Source: an uncultured Roseiflexaceae bacterium (lineage in GTDB: Bacteria; Chloroflexota; Chloroflexia; Chloroflexales; Roseiflexaceae). From it: a stretch of 11,919 bases of DNA. The notes beneath the pieces are model-generated. The model did no database searches and had not been told where the DNA came from. It worked only from the letters and a program-made list of their open reading frames with translations. The DNA lies in the NCBI GenBank assembly GCA_903868295.1, contig CAIPUQ010000100.1, positions 1-11,919 on the forward strand, read 5' to 3'. Both the position numbers and the translations under genes were made by a program. How positions within the stretch are numbered: position 1 is the first letter of the stretch; each line of letters opens with the position of its first letter. Positions 1 through 7,321 of this stretch are shown here, in pieces.

Positions 1-746
1 GACTGGTCATCGTCACCTACCACAAAGATGTTGCCGGACCCCCGCGCGAGTGCCTTGATCATCTCGTATTGGGCGCGATTGGTGTCTTGGTATTCGTCGA
101 CCAAGATGTATCGATAGCGGCGGTGATAGCGGTTCAACATGGGCGTACGGAACAAATCAAGCGTCAGCAACAACAAGTCGTCGAAATCGACCGCAGCTGC
201 CACTGTTAGGAGCTCGCTGTACCGGGTATATGCAGCAGCATACATCCGTCCTTCGGGGCTCCGGCTTGCGGCAGTGTATGCAGCAGCGTCGAGGAGTTCG
301 TTTTTGGCGCTCGAAATCGCACTCGCAATCGCCCGTGGCGTGAACGGTTTGTCGGGCAATTTGAGTTCTTTGCTGACCCGCTTGATGAGCCGTTGCTGAT
401 CATCATCGTCATAAATCAGCCACCCGTCGGCCAAACCGATGGCTCGTCCGTCGCGACGGAGCCAGCGTGCAGCCAAGCTGTGAAAAGTACCGATGTCGAC
501 TTTTGTCGCGACATCGACCCCAACCAAATGTTGCATCCGTTCGCGCATTTCGCGCGCCGCTTTGTTCGTAAAGGTGACCGCAAGAATCTCACTCGCAGCT
601 ATCCCCTGTTGGAGCAGGTGGGCAATCCGATGCGTCAGGACCCGTGTTTTGCCCGATCCCGGACCCGCCAGGGTCAAGACAGGACCAGAAATGGTCGTCA
701 CCGCTAATCGTTGTGCCTCGTTCAGTCCAGCCAGCAGATCCTGCAT
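1..746 (-). CDS. pcrA: UvrD/PcrA-type ATP-dependent DNA helicase, N-terminal part (runs off the left edge)
   Basis: This is the N-terminal 248 residues of a superfamily 1A 3'-5' DNA helicase, which unwinds DNA in nucleotide excision repair, mismatch repair and replication restart. Visible motifs in order: Q-motif LNEAQ (residues 8-12); Walker A AGPGSGKT (27-34), with Pro where most relatives have Ala; motif Ia AVTFTNKAAREM (56-67); motif Ib region DIGTFHSLAARWL (84-96); the PcrA-like YDDDDQ segment (112-117); Walker B/motif II VDEYQDTN (216-223); and motif III VVGDDDQ at the very edge. Motifs IV-VI and the C-terminus lie outside the window; the full protein should be about 700 residues. The ATG at 746-744 has an AAAAGG element about 8 bases upstream. 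The in-frame upstream extension carries no family sequence. The gene follows the FHA gene on the same strand but is separated from it by a terminator, so it probably has its own promoter. PcrA and UvrD cannot be told apart without the C-terminus. Confidence 0.95.
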   Translation of the reverse strand, partial: MQDLLAGLNEAQRLAVTTISGPVLTLAGPGSGKTRVLTHRIAHLLQQGIAASEILAVTFTNKAAREMRERMQHLVGVDVATKVDIGTFHSLAARWLRRDGRAIGLADGWLIYDDDDQQRLIKRVSKELKLPDKPFTPRAIASAISSAKNELLDAAAYTAASRSPEGRMYAAAYTRYSELLTVAAAVDFDDLLLLTLDLFRTPMLNRYHRRYRYILVDEYQDTNRAQYEMIKALARGSGNIFVVGDDDQ

Positions 747-778
747 CGTCAAACCTTTTCGTTCATTACCAGAAATAG

Positions 779-808
779 AAAAAGGGGAGACGACTGATGC
801 GTCTCCCC
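779..808 (-). terminator. Rho-independent terminator after the FHA gene
   Basis: A perfect 9-bp stem (ggggagacg at 784-792 paired with cgtctcccc at 800-808) encloses a 7-base loop. On the minus strand it is followed by five T residues (complement of the A run 779-783) and then a T-rich stretch. It begins 19 bases after the FHA stop codon, so it ends the PP2C-FHA transcript and insulates the helicase gene. The plus strand has no T tract after the stem. Confidence 0.9.
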
Positions 809-826
809 CACAGAATACCAGAACTT

Positions 827-2368
827 CTACGAGCTGCGAAAGATGAAACCGATGCGACCAAGGACGACTTGTGCACCATCGGGGAGCTGTGTGGGAACGC
901 CCGGATCAATGCGCACGCCATTCACACGCGTATGATTGGTCGATTGCAAATCAGTAATCATCCATTGGCCTTCGAGGACGGTAAGCCGTACGTGACGGCG
1001 ACTCACACCGCCGCTCTCAGCGCCGTATGGAGTCATGTCGACTTCGGGGTGCACACCGCTGATGGGATCATCACGACCAATGATAATCTCACGGCGACCG
1101 CTTGGGAGGGTCAATACCGTCCCTGACTCGAGTTGCAACCGTGCAGTCGGTGCAACCGGATTAACGACCTGCCCAACAGGGCGTTCGGTAATCGTGGGCG
1201 CTTCGGTAGCAGTCAGTGGTGCGAGCGGGCCGGAGTTGACTGCCATCGCGAGGATATCGGCCGGCACTGCAGGCGCCTCCGGCGCAACCTCGGGGAGTGG
1301 CGCCGACGGGATAGGTGCAGGGGGAAGCGGTGCCGATGGAATCGCATCTGCCGGCATCGCGACGACGCGTGCTGGAACGGGTGCTGGTGCGACAACGGGT
1401 GGGACCGGAACAAAATCAGGGTTTTGGACCCGTGGCGGGCTTACTTCGATACCGTAGGCTACTAATTCGGCATGTAAATGCGCAACACTTGCACGTGCAT
1501 CGGTGATTCCTTGGACCACCGCTCGCGGAGTTGCTGATCCGAACGTCCGTTGTATCTGCTCGAACTGCTCAATGATTTCGACCTGGCGCGCCATGTCTTT
1601 GGTGAGGCGTTCAATCAGCAACGGATCAATCTCGGGTGGCATCGGCAGTGCGGCCAGGTCTGCACGCAGACCCACCAGCATCTGTTCGGCCTCGGTAATC
1701 CCTATCAGCACCGCCTGTGGGGTGACTTCACGGAAGGTATTACGCATCGCATCGAGCTGGTTGATGATGTCTTGCTGACGCTGTATTTCTTGTTCGAGCA
1801 ACGAACGCTGCTGCTTGAGGGCTTGGACTTCTGCTGCACTCGGGGCAACAACTGCGCTTGTCTCGTCGACCTCGTAGACTGCGTCGACCACCGCAGGAGG
1901 CGTTGCCGGTGCATCGTGGGTAGGTGCGTCAGTAGGTGTCGGAGCAAATCCTTGCGAAAGAGTAAGATCATTGTCCTGGGGCATCACCACCGCCTCCTGC
2001 GTATCGTCGTGTGTGTCAGCCTCGATCGTGTATTGCAATGGGCCAGACATGCTCGACGGTGTCGGTGCATGGAACGCATTCATGTCGAGCGCAGTGTCCG
2101 CAAACCCGCCCAAAGGCAAGTCAGACACGCGTAATTCGCTACTAATGCCGGTGGCGTCGACACTGCTTGTTGGGACGGGCGCTCCACATTGTTCGCAAGA
2201 GCGTTCGCCAGGGAGAATAACCGCACTGCACTGGCGGCAAGTCAGTGCACTCAAACCGTGAGCATCTGCATTGGCTGCCACATTCACTGGGGCGTCGAGT
2301 CGCGCACCGCATGACTCGCAATAGCGCACATCCAGTTTATTGATTTCGCCACACATTTGACATTTCAT
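827..2368 (-). CDS. FHA-domain protein with N-terminal double zinc ribbon and duplicated helical segment
   Basis: This 513-residue cytoplasmic protein probably reads phosphothreonine. Two CxxC...CxxC zinc ribbons open it (C3, C6, C17, C20 and C44, C47, C58, C61). An acidic, Thr/Pro-rich linker follows (about 65-175). Next comes a Gln/Glu/Leu-rich helical, possibly coiled-coil region (about 180-305) made of two copies with a 64-residue period; both copies share RQ..II.Q, R.TF...TP.AV and GIT.A. A Pro/Ala/Val linker (about 310-405) repeats the heptamer IPSAPLP. The C-terminal FHA domain (about 408-513) keeps the phosphopeptide-binding landmarks G431-R432, S456-R-R-H459, N478 and N483-G484. There is no signal peptide or membrane segment. 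The start has a purine-rich site (GAGGTGGGAG) just upstream. It lies 23 bases after the phosphatase gene, so the two are surely one operon. The partner and phosphorylated ligand are unknown; the PP2C is an obvious candidate antagonist. Confidence 0.9.
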   Translation of the reverse strand: MKCQMCGEINKLDVRYCESCGARLDAPVNVAANADAHGLSALTCRQCSAVILPGERSCEQCGAPVPTSSVDATGISSELRVSDLPLGGFADTALDMNAFHAPTPSSMSGPLQYTIEADTHDDTQEAVVMPQDNDLTLSQGFAPTPTDAPTHDAPATPPAVVDAVYEVDETSAVVAPSAAEVQALKQQRSLLEQEIQRQQDIINQLDAMRNTFREVTPQAVLIGITEAEQMLVGLRADLAALPMPPEIDPLLIERLTKDMARQVEIIEQFEQIQRTFGSATPRAVVQGITDARASVAHLHAELVAYGIEVSPPRVQNPDFVPVPPVVAPAPVPARVVAMPADAIPSAPLPPAPIPSAPLPEVAPEAPAVPADILAMAVNSGPLAPLTATEAPTITERPVGQVVNPVAPTARLQLESGTVLTLPSGRREIIIGRDDPISGVHPEVDMTPYGAESGGVSRRHVRLTVLEGQWMITDLQSTNHTRVNGVRIDPGVPTQLPDGAQVVLGRIGFIFRSS

Positions 2369-2391
2369 ACTCCCACCTCTCGCACTATGGG

Positions 2392-3897
2392 CTATTGTTC
2401 ACATTTGACAAGAATGACACTGATGTTATCATCGCCACCCGCAGCATTCGCACCATCCACCAACGAATCGGCGGTGTTCTTGAGCCCGTTGCGATTACGC
2501 ATCGTTGCAACGATGTCGTGATCACGAATCATCTCCCACAGGCCATCACTACACAGGACCAAGACGTCATTGGGACGCAAGCGTTCGATGTAGATATCGA
2601 CTTCGGCGAGTTGTGACACGCCGAGTGAGCGCAGAACACCATTTCGTTGTGGGTGTGTGTATATTTCGTCTTCGGCGATATGCTCGAGTTCGACCAGCTT
2701 CATGACCAGAGAGTGGTCATTCGTCACACGCCGCATCTGATCATCACGATAGATGTAGGTCCGACTATCACCGATGTTGGCTATATACGCAACATCGCCC
2801 AAAACGAGCGCCATGGTCATGGTGGTGCCCATGTCATTCCCCAGCCGTTTCGCTTCGACCATGATTTGCGTATTTGCATGCTGGATTGCGTCGTCGATGC
2901 ATTGCACAACACCGGCTACGTCACTCGCAAAGAGCGGATTGCTGATGTGGGTCATGTTGGCAGCAAAAATATGCTCATAGATGGATTGCACTGCAGTCGC
3001 TGAGGCGACTTCACCAGCAGCATGCCCACCCATACCATCGGCGACAATGTATAACCCGACCTGATAGTTATTGGTATCACGATACCAGGTCGTTGCCGTC
3101 GTCAATATGGTATCTTCGTTGCCACTGCGGCGCCGACCGACGTCTGTTTTGGCGGCATACGATTGGACCAGACTGCGTCGTGTCTCGAACGGTGCAATGG
3201 CACGTTCTACTGCTGCTACAGCGTCGTTGAGGGTTGTAATCAAATCACTGCGCACATCAGCAAGAATACTCAGCAGCGGATTGACATCTGCATCTGCGAT
3301 ATCGAACCGACGGGTAATGCGCGGGATCTCGACAAACGTGGCCAGAACCTCTGCGGTTTCGTGCAGGATGTCGAGTTGGTCAACGGTCAACATCGTCAAA
3401 AACGGTGCAGCGCCCAGGGCAACACTGCCGTCGCTCTGCAAAAAGATGTCGCCTGATTGTATTTTGCCTAACTGATACCCTGCATCAAACAGTTGCTTGA
3501 CGCCAGTGAACAGCGCACGTGCGAGCAGGAGTGCATCGTGTGCAGACAACGGCATAACCGGTGTGCCATCTGGTGTGCGGGCAAGCGCCACGGTACCTTC
3601 AGGAACATCGAAGGATTCGTATAGGACCGGCAGCCGGAGCAGATCTTGGGTGATTGCTGGGTTGCGGTGCACGTCAAGGAGCATCCCCGATGCCATACTC
3701 GGCAGCATTTCGCCACGGTACCTACGGGGGGTGAAGCGCGCCCCACATGAACCGCAGTACTCGTCCCCCACAGCGCCAAAACGGCTATCACAAAACCAGC
3801 AACGGCGCCAAGGCTCTTGGTCGATTGCCCAGAGCGTGCCATCGTAGATATCTGAAAGCGTGTATCGAGCAGCGCTCGTTGTTGTGTTGTTGTTCAC
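2392..3897 (-). CDS. PP2C-family Ser/Thr protein phosphatase with N-terminal zinc ribbon and kinase-like (pseudokinase) segment
   Basis: This 501-residue protein ends in a PP2C (PPM) metal-dependent phosphatase domain (about 245-500). Landmarks are GRRRSGNED (254-262), the metal-binding ADGMGGH (286-292), GTTMTMAL (357-364), IGDSR (375-379), the Asp of SDGLWE (D451) and GGDDNIS (487-493), so it should be active with Mn/Mg. The N-terminus has one zinc ribbon (C33, C36, C48, C51). Residues about 85-240 resemble the C-lobe of a Hanks kinase: a helix, then GYQLGKIQSGDIFLQ and DGSVALGAAPF where kinases have HRDxKPxNIL and the DFG strand. The catalytic HRD and DFG residues are absent, so this is probably a pseudokinase; that reading is inference. 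The start is GTG (3897-3895), supported by a GAGGT site 5 bases upstream; the first codons are Asn/Thr repeats. It is the first gene of an operon with the FHA protein. Typical bacterial PP2Cs are about 240 residues, so half of this protein is extra. Confidence 0.92.
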   Translation of the reverse strand: MNNNTTTSAARYTLSDIYDGTLWAIDQEPWRRCWFCDSRFGAVGDEYCGSCGARFTPRRYRGEMLPSMASGMLLDVHRNPAITQDLLRLPVLYESFDVPEGTVALARTPDGTPVMPLSAHDALLLARALFTGVKQLFDAGYQLGKIQSGDIFLQSDGSVALGAAPFLTMLTVDQLDILHETAEVLATFVEIPRITRRFDIADADVNPLLSILADVRSDLITTLNDAVAAVERAIAPFETRRSLVQSYAAKTDVGRRRSGNEDTILTTATTWYRDTNNYQVGLYIVADGMGGHAAGEVASATAVQSIYEHIFAANMTHISNPLFASDVAGVVQCIDDAIQHANTQIMVEAKRLGNDMGTTMTMALVLGDVAYIANIGDSRTYIYRDDQMRRVTNDHSLVMKLVELEHIAEDEIYTHPQRNGVLRSLGVSQLAEVDIYIERLRPNDVLVLCSDGLWEMIRDHDIVATMRNRNGLKNTADSLVDGANAAGGDDNISVILVKCEQ

Positions 3898-3923
3898 CAG
3901 TAACCTCGCGAAGAGTTTCGTTT

Positions 3924-3929
3924 ATATTA
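3924..3929 (-). promoter_or_regulatory. Candidate -10 element for the PP2C-FHA operon
   Basis: On the minus strand the sequence reads TAATAT, followed by more A/T (TAATATAAA), 26 bases upstream of the GTG start codon. It is the most A/T-rich spot of the divergent gap. A weak -35 candidate (TTCATT) sits 18 bases upstream. Position and composition support it, but the hexamers are not close to consensus. Confidence 0.35.
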
Positions 3930-4040
3930 CCACGCAGGCACCCAAAAAATGAATAGCATCTATTACAGACAAGTGACATCCGGCATCAGATAGAACAAAA
4001 CCCCATTTTTTGCGTGTGCTACGGATGACATTTGCTACGG

Positions 4041-4046
4041 TATACT
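4041..4046 (+). promoter_or_regulatory. Candidate -10 element (TATACT) for the ABC transporter gene
   Basis: TATACT, five of six bases of the TATAAT consensus, lies 27 bases before the chosen ATG. No good -35 box is seen at 16-18 bases. The surrounding 11 bases (cggtatactac, 4038-4048) recur exactly upstream of the [2Fe-2S] subunit gene at 10306-10316, which strengthens the call. An 8-base direct repeat (tgctacgg at 4017-4024 and 4033-4040, offset 16) lies across the -10 and could be an operator; this is inference. A TTG start at 4032 would place the promoter inside the gene. Confidence 0.5.
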
Positions 4047-4073
4047 ACACGTATCAGACAACAGGCACAACCT

Positions 4074-5834
4074 ATGACACCTATCCAGAAGTCCGCGCCA
4101 CGTCCCGACACCATTTTGTTTGTTCTCTTGTACCGTGCAGTGCGTCCACACTGGCGTCCATTAGCAGTATCACTGGTTTTGTTGGCGATTACTGCTGCGC
4201 TCAACGTCGTCCCACCGACCTTGTTGCAGTGGGCAATCGACGGTCCAATCACGACAGGCGACACCGCGGATTTGTGGCCTATCACCATCCTGTATGGTGG
4301 GACCGCGGTTGCGATGTTCGCGATCCAATATGTCTACACCTATTACCTCCAGAAGGCAGGCCAACGCGCTTTGTCTGACATGCGTACCAACCTTTTTGGT
4401 CGCATTATGGAGCAAGATCAAGCCTTTTTTCTGAAGAACCCCGTGGGTGATCTGGTGATGCGCTTGACCAGTGACATCGATACACTCAGTGCATTGCTGT
4501 CTACAAGTGCCGTTACCATTGTGACCGAGACCGCGACACTGCTCGTGGTGATCGTCGTTATGTTCACCATCAACTGGCGTCTTGCATTACTGGTTATCGC
4601 AATTCTGCCCATTTTGGTCTTGGTCACACGGTACTTCAGCGCACGCGTGCGCAATTCGTCGACCGGCGAACGCACCGCCCTCGCCAAGGTGTCAGGGTAT
4701 CTCAACGAACAGTTGCAAGGTGTGCCGGTGCTCCAGATTTTTGGTGCACAACGCCCGAGCATGGATCGATTTGACAACTACAATCACGGGTATCGGCGGG
4801 CGTTGATATCGCTGCGCCGCCACAGTGCGTTGTTCTTGATGACCCAAGAAATTTTGGCTGCTGTTGGGCTCGGAATGTTGCTGTATGGGGGCGGGCAAGG
4901 CGTCCTATCTGGCTGGGCGACCATGGGTATGCTCGTTGCGTTTATTCAATATGCAGATCGTGCGTTCCAACCGGTGCTCCGCTTGTCCGAACAGTACAAC
5001 GCAGTCCAAATCGCCTTTGGAGCCGCCGAACGTATTGAACATACACTCCACGAACCACGCTCCATTATGCCTCCACAGAATCCTGTTGCGCCGACACTGC
5101 CATTTCGCGGCGATGTCGTTCTCGAAGACATCCACTTTCAATACCTCGCCGACCGGCCGGTCTTGCGTGGGATCGATGTTCACATCCCTGCAGGCCAACG
5201 CGTCGCCATTGTGGGGCCGACCGGCGCAGGCAAAACAAGTCTGATTGGTCTGCTGGCACGCTGGTACGATCCACAACGTGGGCGTATTTTGCTCGATGGG
5301 GTAGACATCAAGTCACTCGAACCACAGGCTCTGCGGAGCCTTGTATCGGTCATTCCCCAAGACCCGATAACGTTTGCAGGCGATATTTCATTCAACATCT
5401 CGTTGTATCAACAGATTGTCAGTGAAGAAATCCGAAGTGCAGCGGGGATCGCCAATGCGGCCCACTTCATCGAACGACTCCCCGAACAGTATCACGCCCT
5501 CGTGACGCCGAACGGCGCAAATCTCTCAGCAGGCGAACGACAACTCCTCGCACTCGCACGTGCTATTGCGTTACAACCACATGGTATTTTGATTTTGGAC
5601 GAAGCCACCAGCAGTATCGACACAACCACCGAAGCGCTCGTCCAAGAGGCACTTGAACGCTTGTTCCACGGCAGAACGAGCATCATCATCGCCCATCGAC
5701 TAGCCACGGTACGGAGCGCAGACCGTATTCTGGTTATTCAGCAGGGACGCGTCGTCGAAGACGGCGACCACACCACCTTGATTGCACAGAACGGCCTGTA
5801 TGCAACCTTGTACGCGCATCAACTCGCCGACTAG
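4074..5834 (+). CDS. ABC exporter half-transporter (fused transmembrane and ATPase domains)
   Basis: This 586-residue inner-membrane protein is a type IV/MsbA-like ABC exporter half. A six-helix membrane domain occupies about 1-325; clear hydrophobic segments are near 28-50, 70-92, 147-165, 168-187 and 258-292. The ATPase domain follows: Walker A GPTGAGKTS (381-389), Q-loop Q429, signature LSAGE (484-488, a variant of LSGGQ), Walker B ILILDE with catalytic E510, D-loop SSID (513-516) and switch His541. All catalytic residues are present, so it can hydrolyse ATP. The usual ExG of the X-loop before the signature reads PNG here. The ATG at 4074 is preferred over an in-frame TTG at 4032, because the candidate promoter lies between them and family similarity starts after the ATG; the ribosome-binding site is weak. 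No second ABC half is adjacent, so it forms a homodimer or pairs with a distant gene. The substrate (lipid, drug or peptide) cannot be told. Confidence 0.95.
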   Translation: MTPIQKSAPRPDTILFVLLYRAVRPHWRPLAVSLVLLAITAALNVVPPTLLQWAIDGPITTGDTADLWPITILYGGTAVAMFAIQYVYTYYLQKAGQRALSDMRTNLFGRIMEQDQAFFLKNPVGDLVMRLTSDIDTLSALLSTSAVTIVTETATLLVVIVVMFTINWRLALLVIAILPILVLVTRYFSARVRNSSTGERTALAKVSGYLNEQLQGVPVLQIFGAQRPSMDRFDNYNHGYRRALISLRRHSALFLMTQEILAAVGLGMLLYGGGQGVLSGWATMGMLVAFIQYADRAFQPVLRLSEQYNAVQIAFGAAERIEHTLHEPRSIMPPQNPVAPTLPFRGDVVLEDIHFQYLADRPVLRGIDVHIPAGQRVAIVGPTGAGKTSLIGLLARWYDPQRGRILLDGVDIKSLEPQALRSLVSVIPQDPITFAGDISFNISLYQQIVSEEIRSAAGIANAAHFIERLPEQYHALVTPNGANLSAGERQLLALARAIALQPHGILILDEATSSIDTTTEALVQEALERLFHGRTSIIIAHRLATVRSADRILVIQQGRVVEDGDHTTLIAQNGLYATLYAHQLAD

Positions 5835-5914
5835 CGTTCGGCTACCACTTGGGTTTATGGATCCCGCGTGTACCCGTGATACACTAGGAGCACCCCTTTT
5901 CTCAGAGGACTGTC
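5835..5914 (+). promoter_or_regulatory. Gap before the FG-GAP/ThyX-like gene pair, with weak -10 candidate
   Basis: This 80-base gap holds no terminator hairpin. TACACT at 5880-5885 is a possible -10, giving a leader of about 25 bases, but no convincing -35 accompanies it. Read-through from the ABC transporter gene is equally possible. An AGAGGA ribosome-binding site at about 5904-5909 fixes the ATG at 5915. Confidence 0.3.
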
Positions 5915-7303
5915 ATGTTCTTCGCCCGCAATGACCTTTTGTACGCCAATCCGGATCGCCTGTGCTACGGCGTTGCTGTCACCGATATCGACGGCGACGG
6001 GCTCTTTGAGTTCGTGGTTGCCGGCTTTGGCTGTGCCAACGTCGCTCTCAAATGGACTGGTCGCGGCTACTTAGATTGTGCCGATGCAGTCTTTGCTGAT
6101 CCGCACGGTCAAGCAATCGGACTCGCCGCCGGCGACGTAGATGCCGATGGGGTCGAAGAGCTCTACATCCTCAACAGCGATACGTTTGCAGGCAGCAAAC
6201 AACAAATCGACCGATTATTCGCGCTCCACGGCGGCGCACGGGTCGATTTGTTTGCACAACCCGAGGCTGCTGCAATCGCCAACCCCAGCGCAGGTCGTTC
6301 CGTCGCGGTCATTGACCGTACCGGATCAGGCCGATATGCGTTTGTGGTGGCCAACTACGGTGCGCGCATGCGCCTCTATGAACTCGACGCCCAATGGCGA
6401 CTCGGCGAACACAGCCGTGCGGCCGGCCTCACGTACGCGAGTGGTGGCCGCGGCCTTGCAGTCGGCCAACTGTTTGGGTCCGATGTCGATGTGGTCTGCA
6501 TCAACGAACGCGGACCGAATTTGGTACTTGCAAACGCTGGGGATGGGACCTTCTACGATGTTGCTGCTTCCTGTGGGATCCAAGACCGGCTCCTGCACGG
6601 CCGCGGTGTAAGCCTTTTTGATGCAAACGACGACGGCCGACTCGACATCGCATACGGCAATTGGGAAGGCGAACAACGCCTGTGGATACGTGATGATGGT
6701 CCGTTTGCATTCGTCGAATCGAGTTCCGCTGCGTATGCACTACCCGGTCGAGTCCGCACGGTCATCGCGGCGGATTTCGATAATGATGGCAATCCCGAAG
6801 TTTTTTTCAATTGTATGGGCGAACCAAATCGCCTGTTCGGTCGCCGCGACGGCGTATGGGTGGCGCTCGATATCGGCGATGCCCGTGAATCAGACGGACT
6901 CGGTACAGGTGCAGCAATCGCAGATCTCGACGGCGACGGTCGCCTCGAGTTGTTGATTGCCCACGGCGAGTCGGCACCACAGCCACTATCGCTCTACCAC
7001 GTTGCTCCCAATACCAATCATTGGTTACGTGTCCGTCCATTGACACGCGCCGGGGCACCCGCACGTGGGGCACTCGTGGTAATCCAGATGGGACTCCGCC
7101 GAGTAGCACAATCAATCGACGGTGGTAGCGGGTATCTCTGCCAAATGGAGCCCGTTGCACATTTTGGGTTGGGTGCTGTGCGCGATATTGATCAAGTCAG
7201 TATTCAATGGCCGAGTGGCGCAACAACAATTATTTCCCGACCCCACGTCGATCAGGTGCTCATCGTGCCGCATCCTGCGGTCGATGATGACCAAATTCTG
7301 TAA
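5915..7303 (+). CDS. CRTAC1-like FG-GAP/VCBS repeat protein with C-terminal ASPIC/UnbV domain
   Basis: This 462-residue protein is a predicted beta-propeller of FG-GAP/VCBS-type repeats. Calcium-loop motifs include DIDGDG (24-29), DVDADG (74-79), FDANDDGRLD (about 233-242), DFDNDGNPE (about 285-293) and DLDGDGRLE (about 341-349). Between them lie repeated GRG(L/V)A(V/L)-type strands. The C-terminal part (about 365-450) matches the ASPIC/UnbV domain: NHWLRVRP, an altered G..R..QS.DGG.GYLCQ segment, HFGLG and QWPSG. This arrangement is that of the CRTAC1 family, whose bacterial members have no well-established function. Unlike most relatives it shows no signal peptide; the ATG sits behind a good AGAGGA site and the protein goes straight into the first repeat. 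The ThyX-like gene follows 18 bases after the stop, suggesting co-transcription. A role in ligand or calcium binding is plausible but unproven. Confidence 0.88.
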   Translation: MFFARNDLLYANPDRLCYGVAVTDIDGDGLFEFVVAGFGCANVALKWTGRGYLDCADAVFADPHGQAIGLAAGDVDADGVEELYILNSDTFAGSKQQIDRLFALHGGARVDLFAQPEAAAIANPSAGRSVAVIDRTGSGRYAFVVANYGARMRLYELDAQWRLGEHSRAAGLTYASGGRGLAVGQLFGSDVDVVCINERGPNLVLANAGDGTFYDVAASCGIQDRLLHGRGVSLFDANDDGRLDIAYGNWEGEQRLWIRDDGPFAFVESSSAAYALPGRVRTVIAADFDNDGNPEVFFNCMGEPNRLFGRRDGVWVALDIGDARESDGLGTGAAIADLDGDGRLELLIAHGESAPQPLSLYHVAPNTNHWLRVRPLTRAGAPARGALVVIQMGLRRVAQSIDGGSGYLCQMEPVAHFGLGAVRDIDQVSIQWPSGATTIISRPHVDQVLIVPHPAVDDDQIL

Positions 7304-7321
7304 CACAAGAGGACAGACAGC

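Noticed and set aside
747..826. TATTCT near 812-817 (minus strand) as the helicase gene promoter
   Set aside because: Its transcription start would fall within the terminator hairpin and there is no -35; it is not supported.
1550..2134. Open frame of 194 codons on the plus strand
   Set aside because: It lies opposite the FHA gene. Its Arg/Cys-rich product is what the reverse of the coding strand would give, and it matches nothing known.
4032..4073. TTG start adding 14 residues to the ABC transporter
   Set aside because: The extension overlaps the TATACT promoter candidate, has no ribosome-binding site and is not family-like. The ATG at 4074 is better.
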